Part shown: positions 17,800 to 26,181 of the stretch, in pieces | Numbering within the stretch: the first letter of the stretch is position 1 | Layout: the number at the start of each line of letters is the position of its first letter | Assembly: GCA_964617455.1 (NCBI GenBank) | Contig: CAZTYF010000007.1 | Coordinates: forward strand, 28,213 to 92,212 | From: Monoglobus sp964617455 | Lineage (GTDB): Bacteria; Bacillota; Clostridia; Monoglobales; Monoglobaceae | Direction: 5' to 3' | DNA: 64,000 nt | Notes under the pieces: model-generated | The model's database searches: none | What the model was told of the DNA's origin: nothing | Seen by the model: the letters and a program-made list of their open reading frames with translations, nothing else | Position numbers and translations under genes: made by a program

Positions 17800-18749
17800 G
17801 CGGAATTGTAAATGTCTACAAGCCTGCGGGAATGACCTCCCACGATGTTGTGAACATCCTCAGAAAAATCCTGGATATGAAAAAAATCGGCCACACGGGC
17901 ACCTTGGACCCGGATGCGGAGGGAGTTTTGCCCATATGTGTGGGCAGCGCCACCAAGGCGGCGGATATGCTCACGGCATCCCAAAAGGAATATTTGGCAA
18001 GGGTCATTTTGGGCAGTGCCACCGACACCCAGGACTCATCGGGCAAAGTCATAAAAACCGCCGATATGAGCAAATTTATTTTAAGCGAGGATGACATAAA
18101 GGCGGCGGCGGAAGCTTTTGTGGGCAAGTCGGAACAGATTCCGCCCATGTATTCGGCCGTGAAGGTGGGAGGAAAAAAACTCTATGAGTTGGCCCGACGG
18201 GGAGTGGAAATCGAAAGAAAGCCCCGCCCCATTTGGATTTACGGCATCGAAATCTCGGATTGCGAACCCAAAGAGGGGGGAGTTAAAGAATTTTCCATGG
18301 CCGTTAAATGCTCAAAGGGCACCTATATCAGAACTCTTTGCAACGACCTTGGGGAAAAACTCGGCTGCTACGGACATATGTCCTGCCTTGTGCGAACCCG
18401 CAGCGGCAGATTTACATCGGAGCAAAGCCACACCCCGGAGGAAATTGCCCGAATGGCAAGCCGGGGAGATATGTCATTTTTGACTCCCACGGACAAAATT
18501 TTCGAAGAATACGAGCCTCTCGTCTTAGATGAAAGAGAGGCGGAGATGGTGAGAAACGGAGTCCGTATCCGAGCCCCCCGAAATGCCAAAGAGGGCGAAA
18601 TATATCGAATATATGACAGCAGCCAAAACTTTCTGACCCTGTCCAAAGCCGAAGGCCAAAGGCTCACAATCTTAAAGACCTTTTTTGAGCAGAGGGCGGA
18701 GGACAACCGAAAACACGTCGGACAGAATTTGAACGGAGAAACTTTTTAA
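17787..18749 (+). CDS. truB: tRNA pseudouridine(55) synthase
   Basis: Makes pseudouridine 55 in the T loop of tRNAs. 320 residues. The catalytic aspartate is in GHTGTLDPDAEGVLP; NVYKPAGMTSHDVV at the start and CSKGTYIRTLCNDLG later are family motifs. A C-terminal PUA-like region follows. Overlaps nrnA upstream; the stop TAA shares its last base with the ribF ATG. Confidence 0.96.
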   Translation: MARLSGIVNVYKPAGMTSHDVVNILRKILDMKKIGHTGTLDPDAEGVLPICVGSATKAADMLTASQKEYLARVILGSATDTQDSSGKVIKTADMSKFILSEDDIKAAAEAFVGKSEQIPPMYSAVKVGGKKLYELARRGVEIERKPRPIWIYGIEISDCEPKEGGVKEFSMAVKCSKGTYIRTLCNDLGEKLGCYGHMSCLVRTRSGRFTSEQSHTPEEIARMASRGDMSFLTPTDKIFEEYEPLVLDEREAEMVRNGVRIRAPRNAKEGEIYRIYDSSQNFLTLSKAEGQRLTILKTFFEQRAEDNRKHVGQNLNGETF

Positions 18750-19690
18750 TGGAATATTATGCTCAGGACGAATGGTTCAACCGCCATGACTTGGACAATT
18801 TAAAATTAAAAAACACCGCAGTGGCTCTTGGGGTGTTTGATGCCATGCATTTGGGGCATTTGGAAATCGTGGATACCGTGGTTCGTTATGCCAAAGAGCA
18901 CAATTTGAAATCGGCGGTCTATATGTTTCGCAACATTCCGAAAGGTGTGATAACCGATACGGATATTAAAAATGTGAACCTGTTCAAAAAGCGGCTCAGA
19001 ATTCTCTATGACAGAGGTGTGGATATCGCCATTGCGGAACGGTTTACCAAAGAATATATGAAGATACCCTACACCGAGTTTGTGGAGAAATATCTTGTGG
19101 AAAAATTCGACGCCAAATTTGTGTGCGCCGGGTTTAACTATCACTATGGATACAAAGGAAAAGGAAATACCGAAAACCTAAAGGAGCTCTGCGAAAAGCA
19201 CGGCATCAAAGTTCATATAGCGGAATGCAAAAGCCTTGATTGCCCCGTGTCCAGCACCCTGATTCGCCAATTGATTGCATCCGGAGAAATGGAAGAAGTT
19301 GCAACCTATTTGGGAAGGTATTTTTCGGTCACCCGACGGGTGGAGCGCGGAGTGGGCTTGGGACACCGCATCGGTTTTCCGACGGCGAATATTCGGCTGC
19401 CTGATTTTCATGTTGTGCCCAAATTCGGAGTCTACATCACCTGTGCCAAGGTTGACGGAAAGTGGCACCGGGCCGTGACCAACATAGGCGGAAAACCCAC
19501 GGTGGGAAATGAGGAGCCCGGCATCGAAACCTATATTTTCGACCACCAGGGGGAACTCTACGGCAAAGAGATAGAAATCGAATTCCGCAAATATCTGAGG
19601 CCCATTATCAAATTTGACAGTGTGGAAGACCTGAAAGCCCAGCTTGAGCGGGACAAAGAGGCGGCCCTTGAATATTTCGAAGCCGAATAA
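18749..19690 (+). CDS. ribF: Bifunctional riboflavin kinase/FMN adenylyltransferase
   Basis: Converts riboflavin to FMN and FAD. 313 residues: N-terminal nucleotidyltransferase domain with ALGVFDAMHLGHLEIV and the ISSTLIR-like segment PVSSTLIRQLIASGE, then the C-terminal flavokinase domain with GLGHRIGFPTANIRLP and the ATP-site FGVYIT. Last gene of the operon, directly coupled to truB, followed by a strong terminator. The N-terminal 20 residues before the motif are slightly longer than usual. Confidence 0.95.
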   Translation: MEYYAQDEWFNRHDLDNLKLKNTAVALGVFDAMHLGHLEIVDTVVRYAKEHNLKSAVYMFRNIPKGVITDTDIKNVNLFKKRLRILYDRGVDIAIAERFTKEYMKIPYTEFVEKYLVEKFDAKFVCAGFNYHYGYKGKGNTENLKELCEKHGIKVHIAECKSLDCPVSSTLIRQLIASGEMEEVATYLGRYFSVTRRVERGVGLGHRIGFPTANIRLPDFHVVPKFGVYITCAKVDGKWHRAVTNIGGKPTVGNEEPGIETYIFDHQGELYGKEIEIEFRKYLRPIIKFDSVEDLKAQLERDKEAALEYFEAE

Positions 19691-19712
19691 ATCGACAATC
19701 AAGAACGGATAT

Positions 19713-19740
19713 AGGCGGCAATTTGCCGCTTTTTCTTTTT
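19713..19740 (+). terminator. Terminator of the rimP-ribF operon
   Basis: GCGGCAA and TTGCCGC form a tight palindromic stem followed by a run of eleven mostly T bases. Confidence 0.9.
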
Positions 19741-19815
19741 AGTCAAAGATACAGACTTCGGCTCAAACCGAATTGTAATCAATACCCGCCAATGGCCGAA
19801 AAAAGGTGAAAGTTT

Positions 19816-21582
19816 TTATATGGCATATTTTTGTTTGTATATTTCATAATCCCTGCGGTAGTCCTCGGGCATTTCCCGATGCAGGCGGCGGAGATATTCG
19901 TGCCTGTCTATGGATTTGTCGCCGTTGGCCTGGAGTATGGCAATTCCTATGTTGGAGCATTGATCGGAGATTCTCTCGGCATTGCCGGTGATTTCCAAAA
20001 GCATAACCCCCGCTTCCACCGAGCACTCCCGTGCCTTGAGGCGGGCCATATGGGCATCTTCAAGCTGCTCCCGTATTTCATCGACCACTTCCTCAAGAGG
20101 CTCGATTTTGATTGCCAAATTTTTGTCGTTTTCGGAAAAAGCCTCATAAGTCAAGGCAACAATGTCATCTATAGCAGTGAACAAAACGCCCAAACCATGG
20201 AGGGCTTCCTCGGAAAAACCCAAGTTCCTCTCTCTCAAATCCTCGCAAATTTCCCGAATGTTGTCGCAATAGTCTCCTATGCGCTCTATGTTTGACACCA
20301 GGTGATAGTATATGGTTGACCGCTCGTTGTCAGCCTCGGACAGGTTTTCGTCGGAAATCTTGGTAAGATAAGAACTTATTCTGATCTCATACTCATCCAA
20401 GAGATTTTCGTTTTCCGTCATAACTTTTGAAGTTTTTTCGGCATCCTCTCCCTCTATCATTTTGGCGGCAAGCTCCACATTGGTTTTGGCCACTTTGAAC
20501 ATTTTGGAAAGGACAATGTGCACCCGGCCTACGGCAACATAGGGGGTTTTCAGGAAACGCTCATCAAGCTGTGAGAACGGGTTTTCTCCGGTCTTTTCCT
20601 TGCTGTCCCGAATGGTCTTTTCCGCAAGCCATACCAAACCCTTTGAAAAGGGAATCAGGATAATCGTGGATACCACATTGAACACGGAGTGGAACAGGGA
20701 TATATCGGAGGCGGATACCGGAGCGTCCCAGAAGGGGAGACCGATTGTGAACTGTATGAGATATATGGCAGATAGGAATATGATTGTTCCGATGATATTG
20801 AAATATAAATGAATCATAGCAGCCCGCTTTGCGTTTTTGCCGGCACCTACGGAAGAGAGGAGTGCCGTGACACAGGTTCCTATGTTTTGACCCATAATGA
20901 TAGGGAACGCCGAGGCAAACACCACCGTTGTTCCGCTCGCCACCGCCTGGAGCATACCGACGGAGGCAGCGCTGGACTGGATGATCCCGGTGATTCCGGC
21001 TCCCATCAAAAGACCCACAAAGGGATTGGTTTGGGTGGCAAATATGTTTTTGAGAGTGGGGACTTGGTCAAACACCACTTCCATAGAGTCGGTCATAAAC
21101 TCCATTCCGATGAATATCAGGCCGAGGCCCACAAAAATTTCGCCTATGTTTTTTATGTTCTTCTTTGTGAAAAACAACAATGTGACGGCTCCGAAAATAA
21201 TAAACAACGGAGCCAAAGTTGAGGGCTTGAGCATTGCAAGATACCATACATCTCCGGGTAAATCATTTAGGCTCAAAATCCATGCGGTGATGGTGGTTCC
21301 GATATTGGCGCCCATTATAATTCCCACGGCCTGGGTGAGGGTCAGAACCCCCGCATTCACAAATCCAACCACCATAACCGTGGTGGCGGAGGATGACTGG
21401 GTGAGGGCGGCAACAATCGCTCCCAAAGCGACGGACTTGAAAATGTTGCCGGTGACTTTTTCCATTATCCTGCGAAGCTTTGAACCTGCGGCCCTTTCCA
21501 AAGATGAACTCATGGAATTCATACCGACCAGGAACATACCAAGGCCGCCAAACAGTGAAATAATCTGCAATGCGATATCCAT
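19816..21582 (-). CDS. Na+/phosphate cotransporter family protein with PhoU-like tail
   Basis: 588-residue membrane protein of the Na/Pi-cotransporter (NptA/YjbB) family. Two inverted PNaS repeats are visible: LTQSSSATTVMVVGFVNAG near residue 65 and GIIQSSAASVGMLQAV near 200, each with the QSS motif typical of substrate-binding loops. About nine hydrophobic segments fill residues 1-330, and the C-terminal 230 residues form a helical PhoU-like cytoplasmic domain. ATG 21582 is chosen for its GGAGG; a longer frame would start at 21612. Phosphate is the likely substrate but other anions cannot be excluded. Stands alone, with its own promoter. Confidence 0.9.
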   Translation of the reverse strand: MDIALQIISLFGGLGMFLVGMNSMSSSLERAAGSKLRRIMEKVTGNIFKSVALGAIVAALTQSSSATTVMVVGFVNAGVLTLTQAVGIIMGANIGTTITAWILSLNDLPGDVWYLAMLKPSTLAPLFIIFGAVTLLFFTKKNIKNIGEIFVGLGLIFIGMEFMTDSMEVVFDQVPTLKNIFATQTNPFVGLLMGAGITGIIQSSAASVGMLQAVASGTTVVFASAFPIIMGQNIGTCVTALLSSVGAGKNAKRAAMIHLYFNIIGTIIFLSAIYLIQFTIGLPFWDAPVSASDISLFHSVFNVVSTIILIPFSKGLVWLAEKTIRDSKEKTGENPFSQLDERFLKTPYVAVGRVHIVLSKMFKVAKTNVELAAKMIEGEDAEKTSKVMTENENLLDEYEIRISSYLTKISDENLSEADNERSTIYYHLVSNIERIGDYCDNIREICEDLRERNLGFSEEALHGLGVLFTAIDDIVALTYEAFSENDKNLAIKIEPLEEVVDEIREQLEDAHMARLKARECSVEAGVMLLEITGNAERISDQCSNIGIAILQANGDKSIDRHEYLRRLHREMPEDYRRDYEIYKQKYAI

Positions 21583-21626
21583 AAGGATTCCTCCATGATG
21601 ATTTTTTCCCAACTTTCACCAAATAC

Positions 21627-21655
21627 AATATAACATGAAAATTTGTAAAATACAA
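21627..21655 (-). promoter_or_regulatory. Promoter of the Na/Pi transporter gene
   Basis: On the minus strand TTGTAT (21650-21655) and TATATT (21627-21632) are separated by 17 bp, about 45 bp before the start codon. Confidence 0.6.
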
Positions 21656-21757
21656 TAGATAATATCACAAAACAAGCAGTCTTTAATCTCTTAAATTTTG
21701 TGAAATTTTCACAAAGTCGGGACGGGCCTTGTTATGGCACACTTAAAATGTGCATTT

Positions 21758-21795
21758 AAAAAAGCGAGGGCTCAATCTCTTTGAGCTCCTCGCTT
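21758..21795 (-). terminator. Terminator of the SLH-transglutaminase gene
   Basis: Reading the minus strand, GCGAGG-GCTCAA type arms form a stem of about 13 pairs with a short loop and one bulge or mismatch, followed by six T bases. The remaining bases up to the transporter promoter hold no gene. Confidence 0.85.
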
Positions 21796-21826
21796 CGGCG
21801 GTGATTTACATTACGATTTATATAAT

Positions 21827-23233
21827 TCATATATAGAGGATTTCCATGGTGACACCCAACATATCTCCCGGGACCTCTCCGACTCTCCAGCCAAGCTCCG
21901 TGGTCTCGATGTAGTAATAATTCGCTCCGCCATAGGTCAGGTTTCCTCTTCCGGAAGTCTTGAGGCCCACCGCCATATGGTCATCGCTCACCAAAAGCAC
22001 CGTCTCATATCCCAAAAGCTTCAGGAGCTTTCCGAGCAGGGCGGCTTTATCTTCGCAGTCACCGGTATGGTCGAACAGTGTTTCGATGGGGTATTTGGGG
22101 TATTCGGAAACCTTCTTTTCGTCAATATCGTTAACATATGGTATGGACTGGACAAAAGCGGACACAAAGGCGGCCAAGTCATAGTCGGAAGTGTATCCGT
22201 AGCTCTCGCCCAAGCTTTTCAGAGAATCGGCAAGGGCAGTGAGTCCGGTCACATCCGCATCGTCGGTGGCGTATGCCGCATAGTCATATACCCGAGGCTT
22301 TCTGTTGAAGTAGTTATAGTCATAATGGGAAATTTGAATATCCATGGAATATTCAAAGTCGCTGCCCGGGCATTTCCAGGTATAGTGCAAAAATTTCACC
22401 GGTATATTGGGATTGAGGGAAAACCGAACTCTAAGGTCGGTATTTATGATTCTTGAAACCATTGCCGCAACCTCGCTCCGTGCTATGGGAGAATAGGGAT
22501 AGAATGTGCCGTATTCATCGTTGCCCGTCACAACCCCCGACTCAAAGAGAGCCAAAATTTCCCTATAATAGGGTCCGTCGGCGCTCACATCGGGTATGGG
22601 ACCGATGTCGTTTATTTTGTTATAACAGTCGGGAAGGGCTCTATACAACAAAAACGCCGATTCCTCCCGGGTGACGGTTTCGAAATATCTTCCTCCGAAG
22701 GTATTTTCCGAAATTATTCCCTGGCCGACTGCATAGGCCAGGTAGGGCAAAAACCAACCCGATTCCTCATCTCCCGCCATTTGGGCTTCCGTGCTCTCCC
22801 TGCGGAAAAACCTCTTTGTTTTGGCCCCGGATTTAACCTTTTCGTCCAATACAAATTCTCCGTCGCCGTTGACGGGATAGGAATAAATTCCCTCTGCCGC
22901 AGACAACCCCGAAATGCCGGAGACGTCACCTATGGTATTTCCGTAGTGGGCGGCATTGAGGCGGGCGGCAACGGTGATTGCCTCCGCCACCGTCAGATTT
23001 CCGTTGGGAGAAAAGACGCCCCGGGAAGTGCCCGTCATGATACCGTACTCATAAGCAAAGGCCACATAGTTCCCGTACCAGTCTTCGGAGTTGACATCGG
23101 AGTACACACTGTTGTCATAGATATTTGTTTGACCGAATCCTCCCAAGATTTCGGCGTAGACCCCGCCCCATGTTGCGGCAAGGAGTGCCGCCGCCAAAAG
23201 GGCAGAGATGATTTTGATTGTTTTGTTTTTCAT
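21827..23233 (-). CDS. S-layer-homology surface protein with transglutaminase-like domain
   Basis: 468 residues, exported and probably held on the cell wall. Residues 1-27 are a signal peptide (ends VYA). Three SLH repeats follow: VYSDVNSEDWYGNYVAFAY (about 44-100), a second near residues 155-200 (WFLPYLAYAVGQGIIS) and a third near 210-265 (VSADGPYYREILALFESGVV). The C-terminal third is a transglutaminase-like (papain-like fold) domain with Cys in HTGDCEDKAALLGKLL, His in SDDHMAVGL and a Glu/Asp position in YYYIETTELGWRVG. Such domains can be proteases, peptidases or cross-linking enzymes; the reaction is unknown. Lies 31 bp after the CorC/HlyC-like gene, so co-transcription is possible. Confidence 0.88.
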   Translation of the reverse strand: MKNKTIKIISALLAAALLAATWGGVYAEILGGFGQTNIYDNSVYSDVNSEDWYGNYVAFAYEYGIMTGTSRGVFSPNGNLTVAEAITVAARLNAAHYGNTIGDVSGISGLSAAEGIYSYPVNGDGEFVLDEKVKSGAKTKRFFRRESTEAQMAGDEESGWFLPYLAYAVGQGIISENTFGGRYFETVTREESAFLLYRALPDCYNKINDIGPIPDVSADGPYYREILALFESGVVTGNDEYGTFYPYSPIARSEVAAMVSRIINTDLRVRFSLNPNIPVKFLHYTWKCPGSDFEYSMDIQISHYDYNYFNRKPRVYDYAAYATDDADVTGLTALADSLKSLGESYGYTSDYDLAAFVSAFVQSIPYVNDIDEKKVSEYPKYPIETLFDHTGDCEDKAALLGKLLKLLGYETVLLVSDDHMAVGLKTSGRGNLTYGGANYYYIETTELGWRVGEVPGDMLGVTMEILYI

Positions 23234-23264
23234 ATTTCGTCACCCAAATATTGTACCGCTGTTT

Positions 23265-24602
23265 TCATTCTTGCTTATTGCTCTTTTCGTTTTCGCCGTC
23301 CTCGTCGTCTTCAATCGTAACAATGGCCTCTTCTATTCTGTGCTCCTCAATGCGGGTAACTTTGATTTTCATTTTTCCGAAGGAAAGCTCCGGTGTTTCG
23401 CCGTCGGCGGGGATTTTGCCCAATACGCCCAAAATCAGGCCCGCAAAGGTATTATAGTCGTCATCGTCCGGGATTTTTATTCCCAATGCTTCTTCCACAT
23501 CTTCAATGTCGGCGCCGCAGTCAATGAGCCAGGAATTTTTTTCGCTGGGGATTTTATATATCTCAAGTTCCTTTTCGGGCTCATCATATTCGCTGTACAG
23601 CTCGCCGACTATTTCCTCAATCAAATCCTCCTGAGTGACTATGCCGCAAAATCCTCCGTATTCGTCAAGGACAATTGCAAAATGAGCGTTTTTGTCCTGC
23701 ATCCTTTGAAACATTTCGTCCGCCTTGATGGAATCGGGCACGAAATAGGGCTCTCTCAGTATGGTTTTCAAATCGGTGTTTTTATCATGGAGCATCACCC
23801 GATAGAAGTCTCGGCTGTTCAGGATGCCCACAACATCGTCAATTCCTTCCCCGCACACGGGATAGCGGGTGTGATTTGTCTCGTTTATGATTTTCTCCCA
23901 CTCTTCCGCTCCGTCCTCAAGCCAGAGAATCACAGCATCGGTTCGATGAGTCATAATTTCCTCAACGGGTTTGTCGTCCATTTCGAAGATATTGTGAATC
24001 ATCTCTTTTTCGTCATCGTCGATAGCTCCGCTCTCCGAGCCGATGTCAACCATCATACGGATTTCCTCTTCGGTGACATCGTCGTTTTTGTCTCCCAAGT
24101 TTATTCCGAAAATTTTGAGAATCATTTTCGCTATAAAGCCCGGCAGAGAAACGAGAGGCATACCTGCGTATGTTATTATTTTCAGCAACGGCAGAAGGCT
24201 TTTCGCCATAGCCTCCGGATTCCGCTCTGCAATACCCTCCGGGATAAACACACCCAAAACCATATAGAGAAATGCGCCGAGCACCACGGGTATGATACAG
24301 GCAAGGATTCGGGGCATGGAAATCAAAGCGGTGATATAGGGTTCAAATCCAAGCGAGGCGGCACCGATTGCCAGCACCGATATAAGGGAGAAAAATCCCG
24401 CCGATGCTGCCATAAAACGGGAATGTCCGTTCAGAAATTCAACCAGAGCCTTGGCTTTATTGTCGCCCTCTTCCGCCATAGTCCTGAGCTTGGTGTCTCC
24501 GGCGGCCACGGCAGAGTGTTCGGCCATGGTAATAAAAAAACTCAATCCGTAAAAAACCAAAAGTGTCACCCATAAATGCCATAAAGGGGGCAGTGCATCC
24601 AA
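23265..24602 (-). CDS. CNNM/CorC-HlyC family membrane protein (DUF21-CBS-CorC)
   Basis: 445 residues. An N-terminal DUF21 membrane domain (four hydrophobic segments up to about residue 200) is followed by two CBS domains (VEEIMTHRTDAVIL; DEMFQRMQDKNAHFAIVLDEYGG) and a C-terminal CorC/HlyC domain (LIDCGADIEDVEEALGI). Members are linked to magnesium efflux or ion homeostasis; older annotations say hemolysin. I place the start at TTG 24602 because AAAGGA lies seven bases upstream; ATG 24611 and GTG 24623 are in frame but lack a properly spaced site. Confidence 0.88.
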   Translation of the reverse strand: MDALPPLWHLWVTLLVFYGLSFFITMAEHSAVAAGDTKLRTMAEEGDNKAKALVEFLNGHSRFMAASAGFFSLISVLAIGAASLGFEPYITALISMPRILACIIPVVLGAFLYMVLGVFIPEGIAERNPEAMAKSLLPLLKIITYAGMPLVSLPGFIAKMILKIFGINLGDKNDDVTEEEIRMMVDIGSESGAIDDDEKEMIHNIFEMDDKPVEEIMTHRTDAVILWLEDGAEEWEKIINETNHTRYPVCGEGIDDVVGILNSRDFYRVMLHDKNTDLKTILREPYFVPDSIKADEMFQRMQDKNAHFAIVLDEYGGFCGIVTQEDLIEEIVGELYSEYDEPEKELEIYKIPSEKNSWLIDCGADIEDVEEALGIKIPDDDDYNTFAGLILGVLGKIPADGETPELSFGKMKIKVTRIEEHRIEEAIVTIEDDEDGENEKSNKQE

Positions 24603-24645
24603 AAATATCATCCTTTCCGGCACAGCCGCTTAAAATAATAAGGTC

Positions 24646-24674
24646 ATTATAGCACGTCTCCTTTTTGTTGTCAA
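24646..24674 (-). promoter_or_regulatory. Consensus promoter of the CorC/HlyC-like gene
   Basis: Minus strand TTGACA (24669-24674), 17 bp, TATAAT (24646-24651): a perfect vegetative promoter. The predicted start near 24640 leaves a short leader. Confidence 0.85.
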
Positions 24675-24739
24675 TAGATATAAGATTCCCGACCGGAGAC
24701 GGAGCTTTGGGAAATTTTAACAAATTTCATCCGTTGTTC

Positions 24740-24769
24740 TTGACAGAAAACCGCCCTTTGTGATAGAAT
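24740..24769 (+). promoter_or_regulatory. Promoter of the c-di-GMP riboswitch transcript
   Basis: TTGACA (24740-24745) and TAGAAT (24764-24769) with 18 bp spacing. Downstream, before the first aptamer, GCGGGG/CCCCGC (24776-24796) and GGAGGTGTG/CACACTTCC (24799-24828) can form hairpins. The transcript would carry a leader of about 620 nt. Confidence 0.75.
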
Positions 24770-24875
24770 AAAAATGCGGGGGTTTACATGCCCCGCTGGG
24801 AGGTGTGTTTTCATAGTTCACACTTCCTGCGTTTAAGACTTTTTATGTTTAAAACATTAAACGTCAATGAACGAT

Positions 24876-24970
24876 TGTAGCAAACCCGATGAAAATCGGG
24901 GACGCAAAGCTATGGGGTCTAAAACAAGTTCCGCGGACGCGGGGAATTTGCAATGACAGCCCGGCTGCCT
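24876..24970 (+). promoter_or_regulatory. c-di-GMP-I (GEMM) riboswitch, copy 1
   Basis: Carries the conserved GEMM-I parts: GCAAACC (24880), a stem CCCGAT/ATCGGGG capped by GAAA, GACGCAAAGC and TATGGGGTCTAAA, a variable stem (24925-24950) and the tetraloop-receptor side ATGACAGCCCGGCTGCC. The G before CAAACC (equivalent to G20 of the Vibrio Vc2 aptamer) is kept, which favours c-di-GMP over cGAMP. Confidence 0.9.
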
Positions 24971-25053
24971 GCTCCGGTATATCGGCAGCGCGACGGCGGA
25001 GCGGTTTTCCGCAAGGCCTCCCAAATGGTATACCGAACTACAATTTAATAATT

Positions 25054-25149
25054 GAGGCAAACCCGGTGAAAGCCGGTGACGCAAAGCTATGGGGTCTAAA
25101 ACGGTTTCCGGCGGACGCGCGGGATTCGGTCATGACAGCCCGGCCGCCT
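25054..25149 (+). promoter_or_regulatory. c-di-GMP-I (GEMM) riboswitch, copy 2
   Basis: GGCAAACCCGGTGAAAGCC, then GACGCAAAGCTATGGGG and TCTAAAA, a variable stem and CATGACAGCCCGGCCGCC. Core bases are the same as in copy 1, including the G20 equivalent. The bases between copies 1 and 2 contain GCTCCG/CGGAGC (24970-25000) followed by GGTTTTCC, only a weak terminator candidate. Confidence 0.9.
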
Positions 25150-25237
25150 GCTCCGGTGTGCAAGCAGTGAGTGCGGGATGCACTTAAGTCACACCACAGG
25201 AAAGTTTGATCGTTTTAATCCATAAAAACCTGAACAA

Positions 25238-25317
25238 ACGGCAAACCCGACGAAAATCGGGGACGCAAAGCTATGGGGTCTAAAGCAAGTCACCTTGCTA
25301 TGACAGCCCGGCCACCT
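25238..25317 (+). promoter_or_regulatory. c-di-GMP-I (GEMM) riboswitch, copy 3
   Basis: GGCAAACCCGACGAAAATCG, GACGCAAAGCTATGGGG, TCTAAAG, a compact stem AGCAAG/CTTGCT and TATGACAGCCCGGCCACC. Shortest of the three and nearest to the gene. It ends about 80 bases before the start codon, where CCAATC (25339-25344) can pair with GATTGG (25384-25389), the latter overlapping the Shine-Dalgarno GGAGG. Confidence 0.9.
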
Positions 25318-25398
25318 GCTTGGTTTCAAGCCGAGTCACCAATCGGTGATGAGTGGCATTGCCTTTGGCAATGGTTTGTGAAAGATTGGAGGATTATC

Positions 25399-26139
25399 AT
25401 GACAAAGACTTTGAAAAGCATTTTCGTTCTGTTGATTGCAGTGGTTGCTGTTTGCAGCATATCTGCTTATGCCGCAGAAGAAAACACGGCTCTCGACGCA
25501 ACTTTTGCCGAAGCCGTTGCAAGCTATGAAACGACAGTAGACGTATCCCGATTCAATATGACCGCCGACGATGTTATGAATGCGTTCCTTTCATATTTGG
25601 ACAGGACACCGAGGAACTTTTATGTTTCCAAAACCGTTAATTGCTCTTATTCAACAGCAACAAACAAGGCCGCCCTGTTGACAATATCCTATACGGACAG
25701 TGAGGATGTTATCAACGGAAAGCTTGCGGCGTTCGATGCGGAAGTTGCAAACATCACGGCCCTTGTTAATGACTCGATGACAGCAGAAGAAAAGGCAAAA
25801 ATCATCCACAATTACTTTATCGAGAACTGCTCCTACGATTTCACCGATACGGCGAAAACCGCCTATGATGCAATCGTAAATAAAGTCGGTGTATGCCAGG
25901 CGTATTCTTCCGCATATCAGTATGTTATGAATGCAGTCGGCGTGCCCTGCACAACGGTGGCAAGTGTTGCTATGAATCACAGTTGGAATCTCATTGAAGT
26001 AAACGGTGTGCTGTACCATGTTGATGTAACCTGGGACGACCCGGTCATAGACGGAGTCAATACAAATACAATTCCCTTCTATGATAACTTCATGAAGAGC
26101 GACGCAGAGATTTCCGTTGACCACTATGCATGGAGCTAA
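25399..26139 (+). CDS. Secreted transglutaminase-like protein under c-di-GMP riboswitch control
   Basis: 246 residues; ATG 25399 with GGAGG eight bases upstream. Residues 1-26 are a signal peptide (ends AYA). No wall anchor or membrane segment follows, so the mature protein is probably released or loosely bound. The C-terminal half has a transglutaminase/cysteine-protease-like core: Cys in KVGVCQAYSSAYQYVM, His in VAMNHSWNLIEV, Asp in YHVDVTWDDP. The middle region (about 50-125) has no family I recognise. Tandem c-di-GMP aptamers upstream suggest a role in surface attachment, biofilm or motility transitions. Substrate and reaction are unknown. Confidence 0.9.
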   Translation: MTKTLKSIFVLLIAVVAVCSISAYAAEENTALDATFAEAVASYETTVDVSRFNMTADDVMNAFLSYLDRTPRNFYVSKTVNCSYSTATNKAALLTISYTDSEDVINGKLAAFDAEVANITALVNDSMTAEEKAKIIHNYFIENCSYDFTDTAKTAYDAIVNKVGVCQAYSSAYQYVMNAVGVPCTTVASVAMNHSWNLIEVNGVLYHVDVTWDDPVIDGVNTNTIPFYDNFMKSDAEISVDHYAWS

Positions 26140-26153
26140 TCCGAAAAGTAACA

Positions 26154-26181
26154 GACCCCGGCTCACCGCCGGGGTCCTTTT
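26154..26181 (+). terminator. Terminator of the transglutaminase-like gene
   Basis: GACCCCGGC (26154-26162) pairs with GCCGGGGTC (26168-26176), then CTTTT. The loop contains the stop codon of the convergent rsmG gene. Confidence 0.85.

Noticed and set aside
23208..24575. 455-codon plus-strand frame opposite the CorC/HlyC-like gene
   Set aside because: The minus frame has CBS domains, a consensus promoter and membrane helices; the plus frame has none.
24876..25317. cGAMP-sensing (GEMM-Ib) reading of the riboswitches
   Set aside because: All three copies keep G at the position that is A in the cGAMP-type variants, as far as I can map it by eye.
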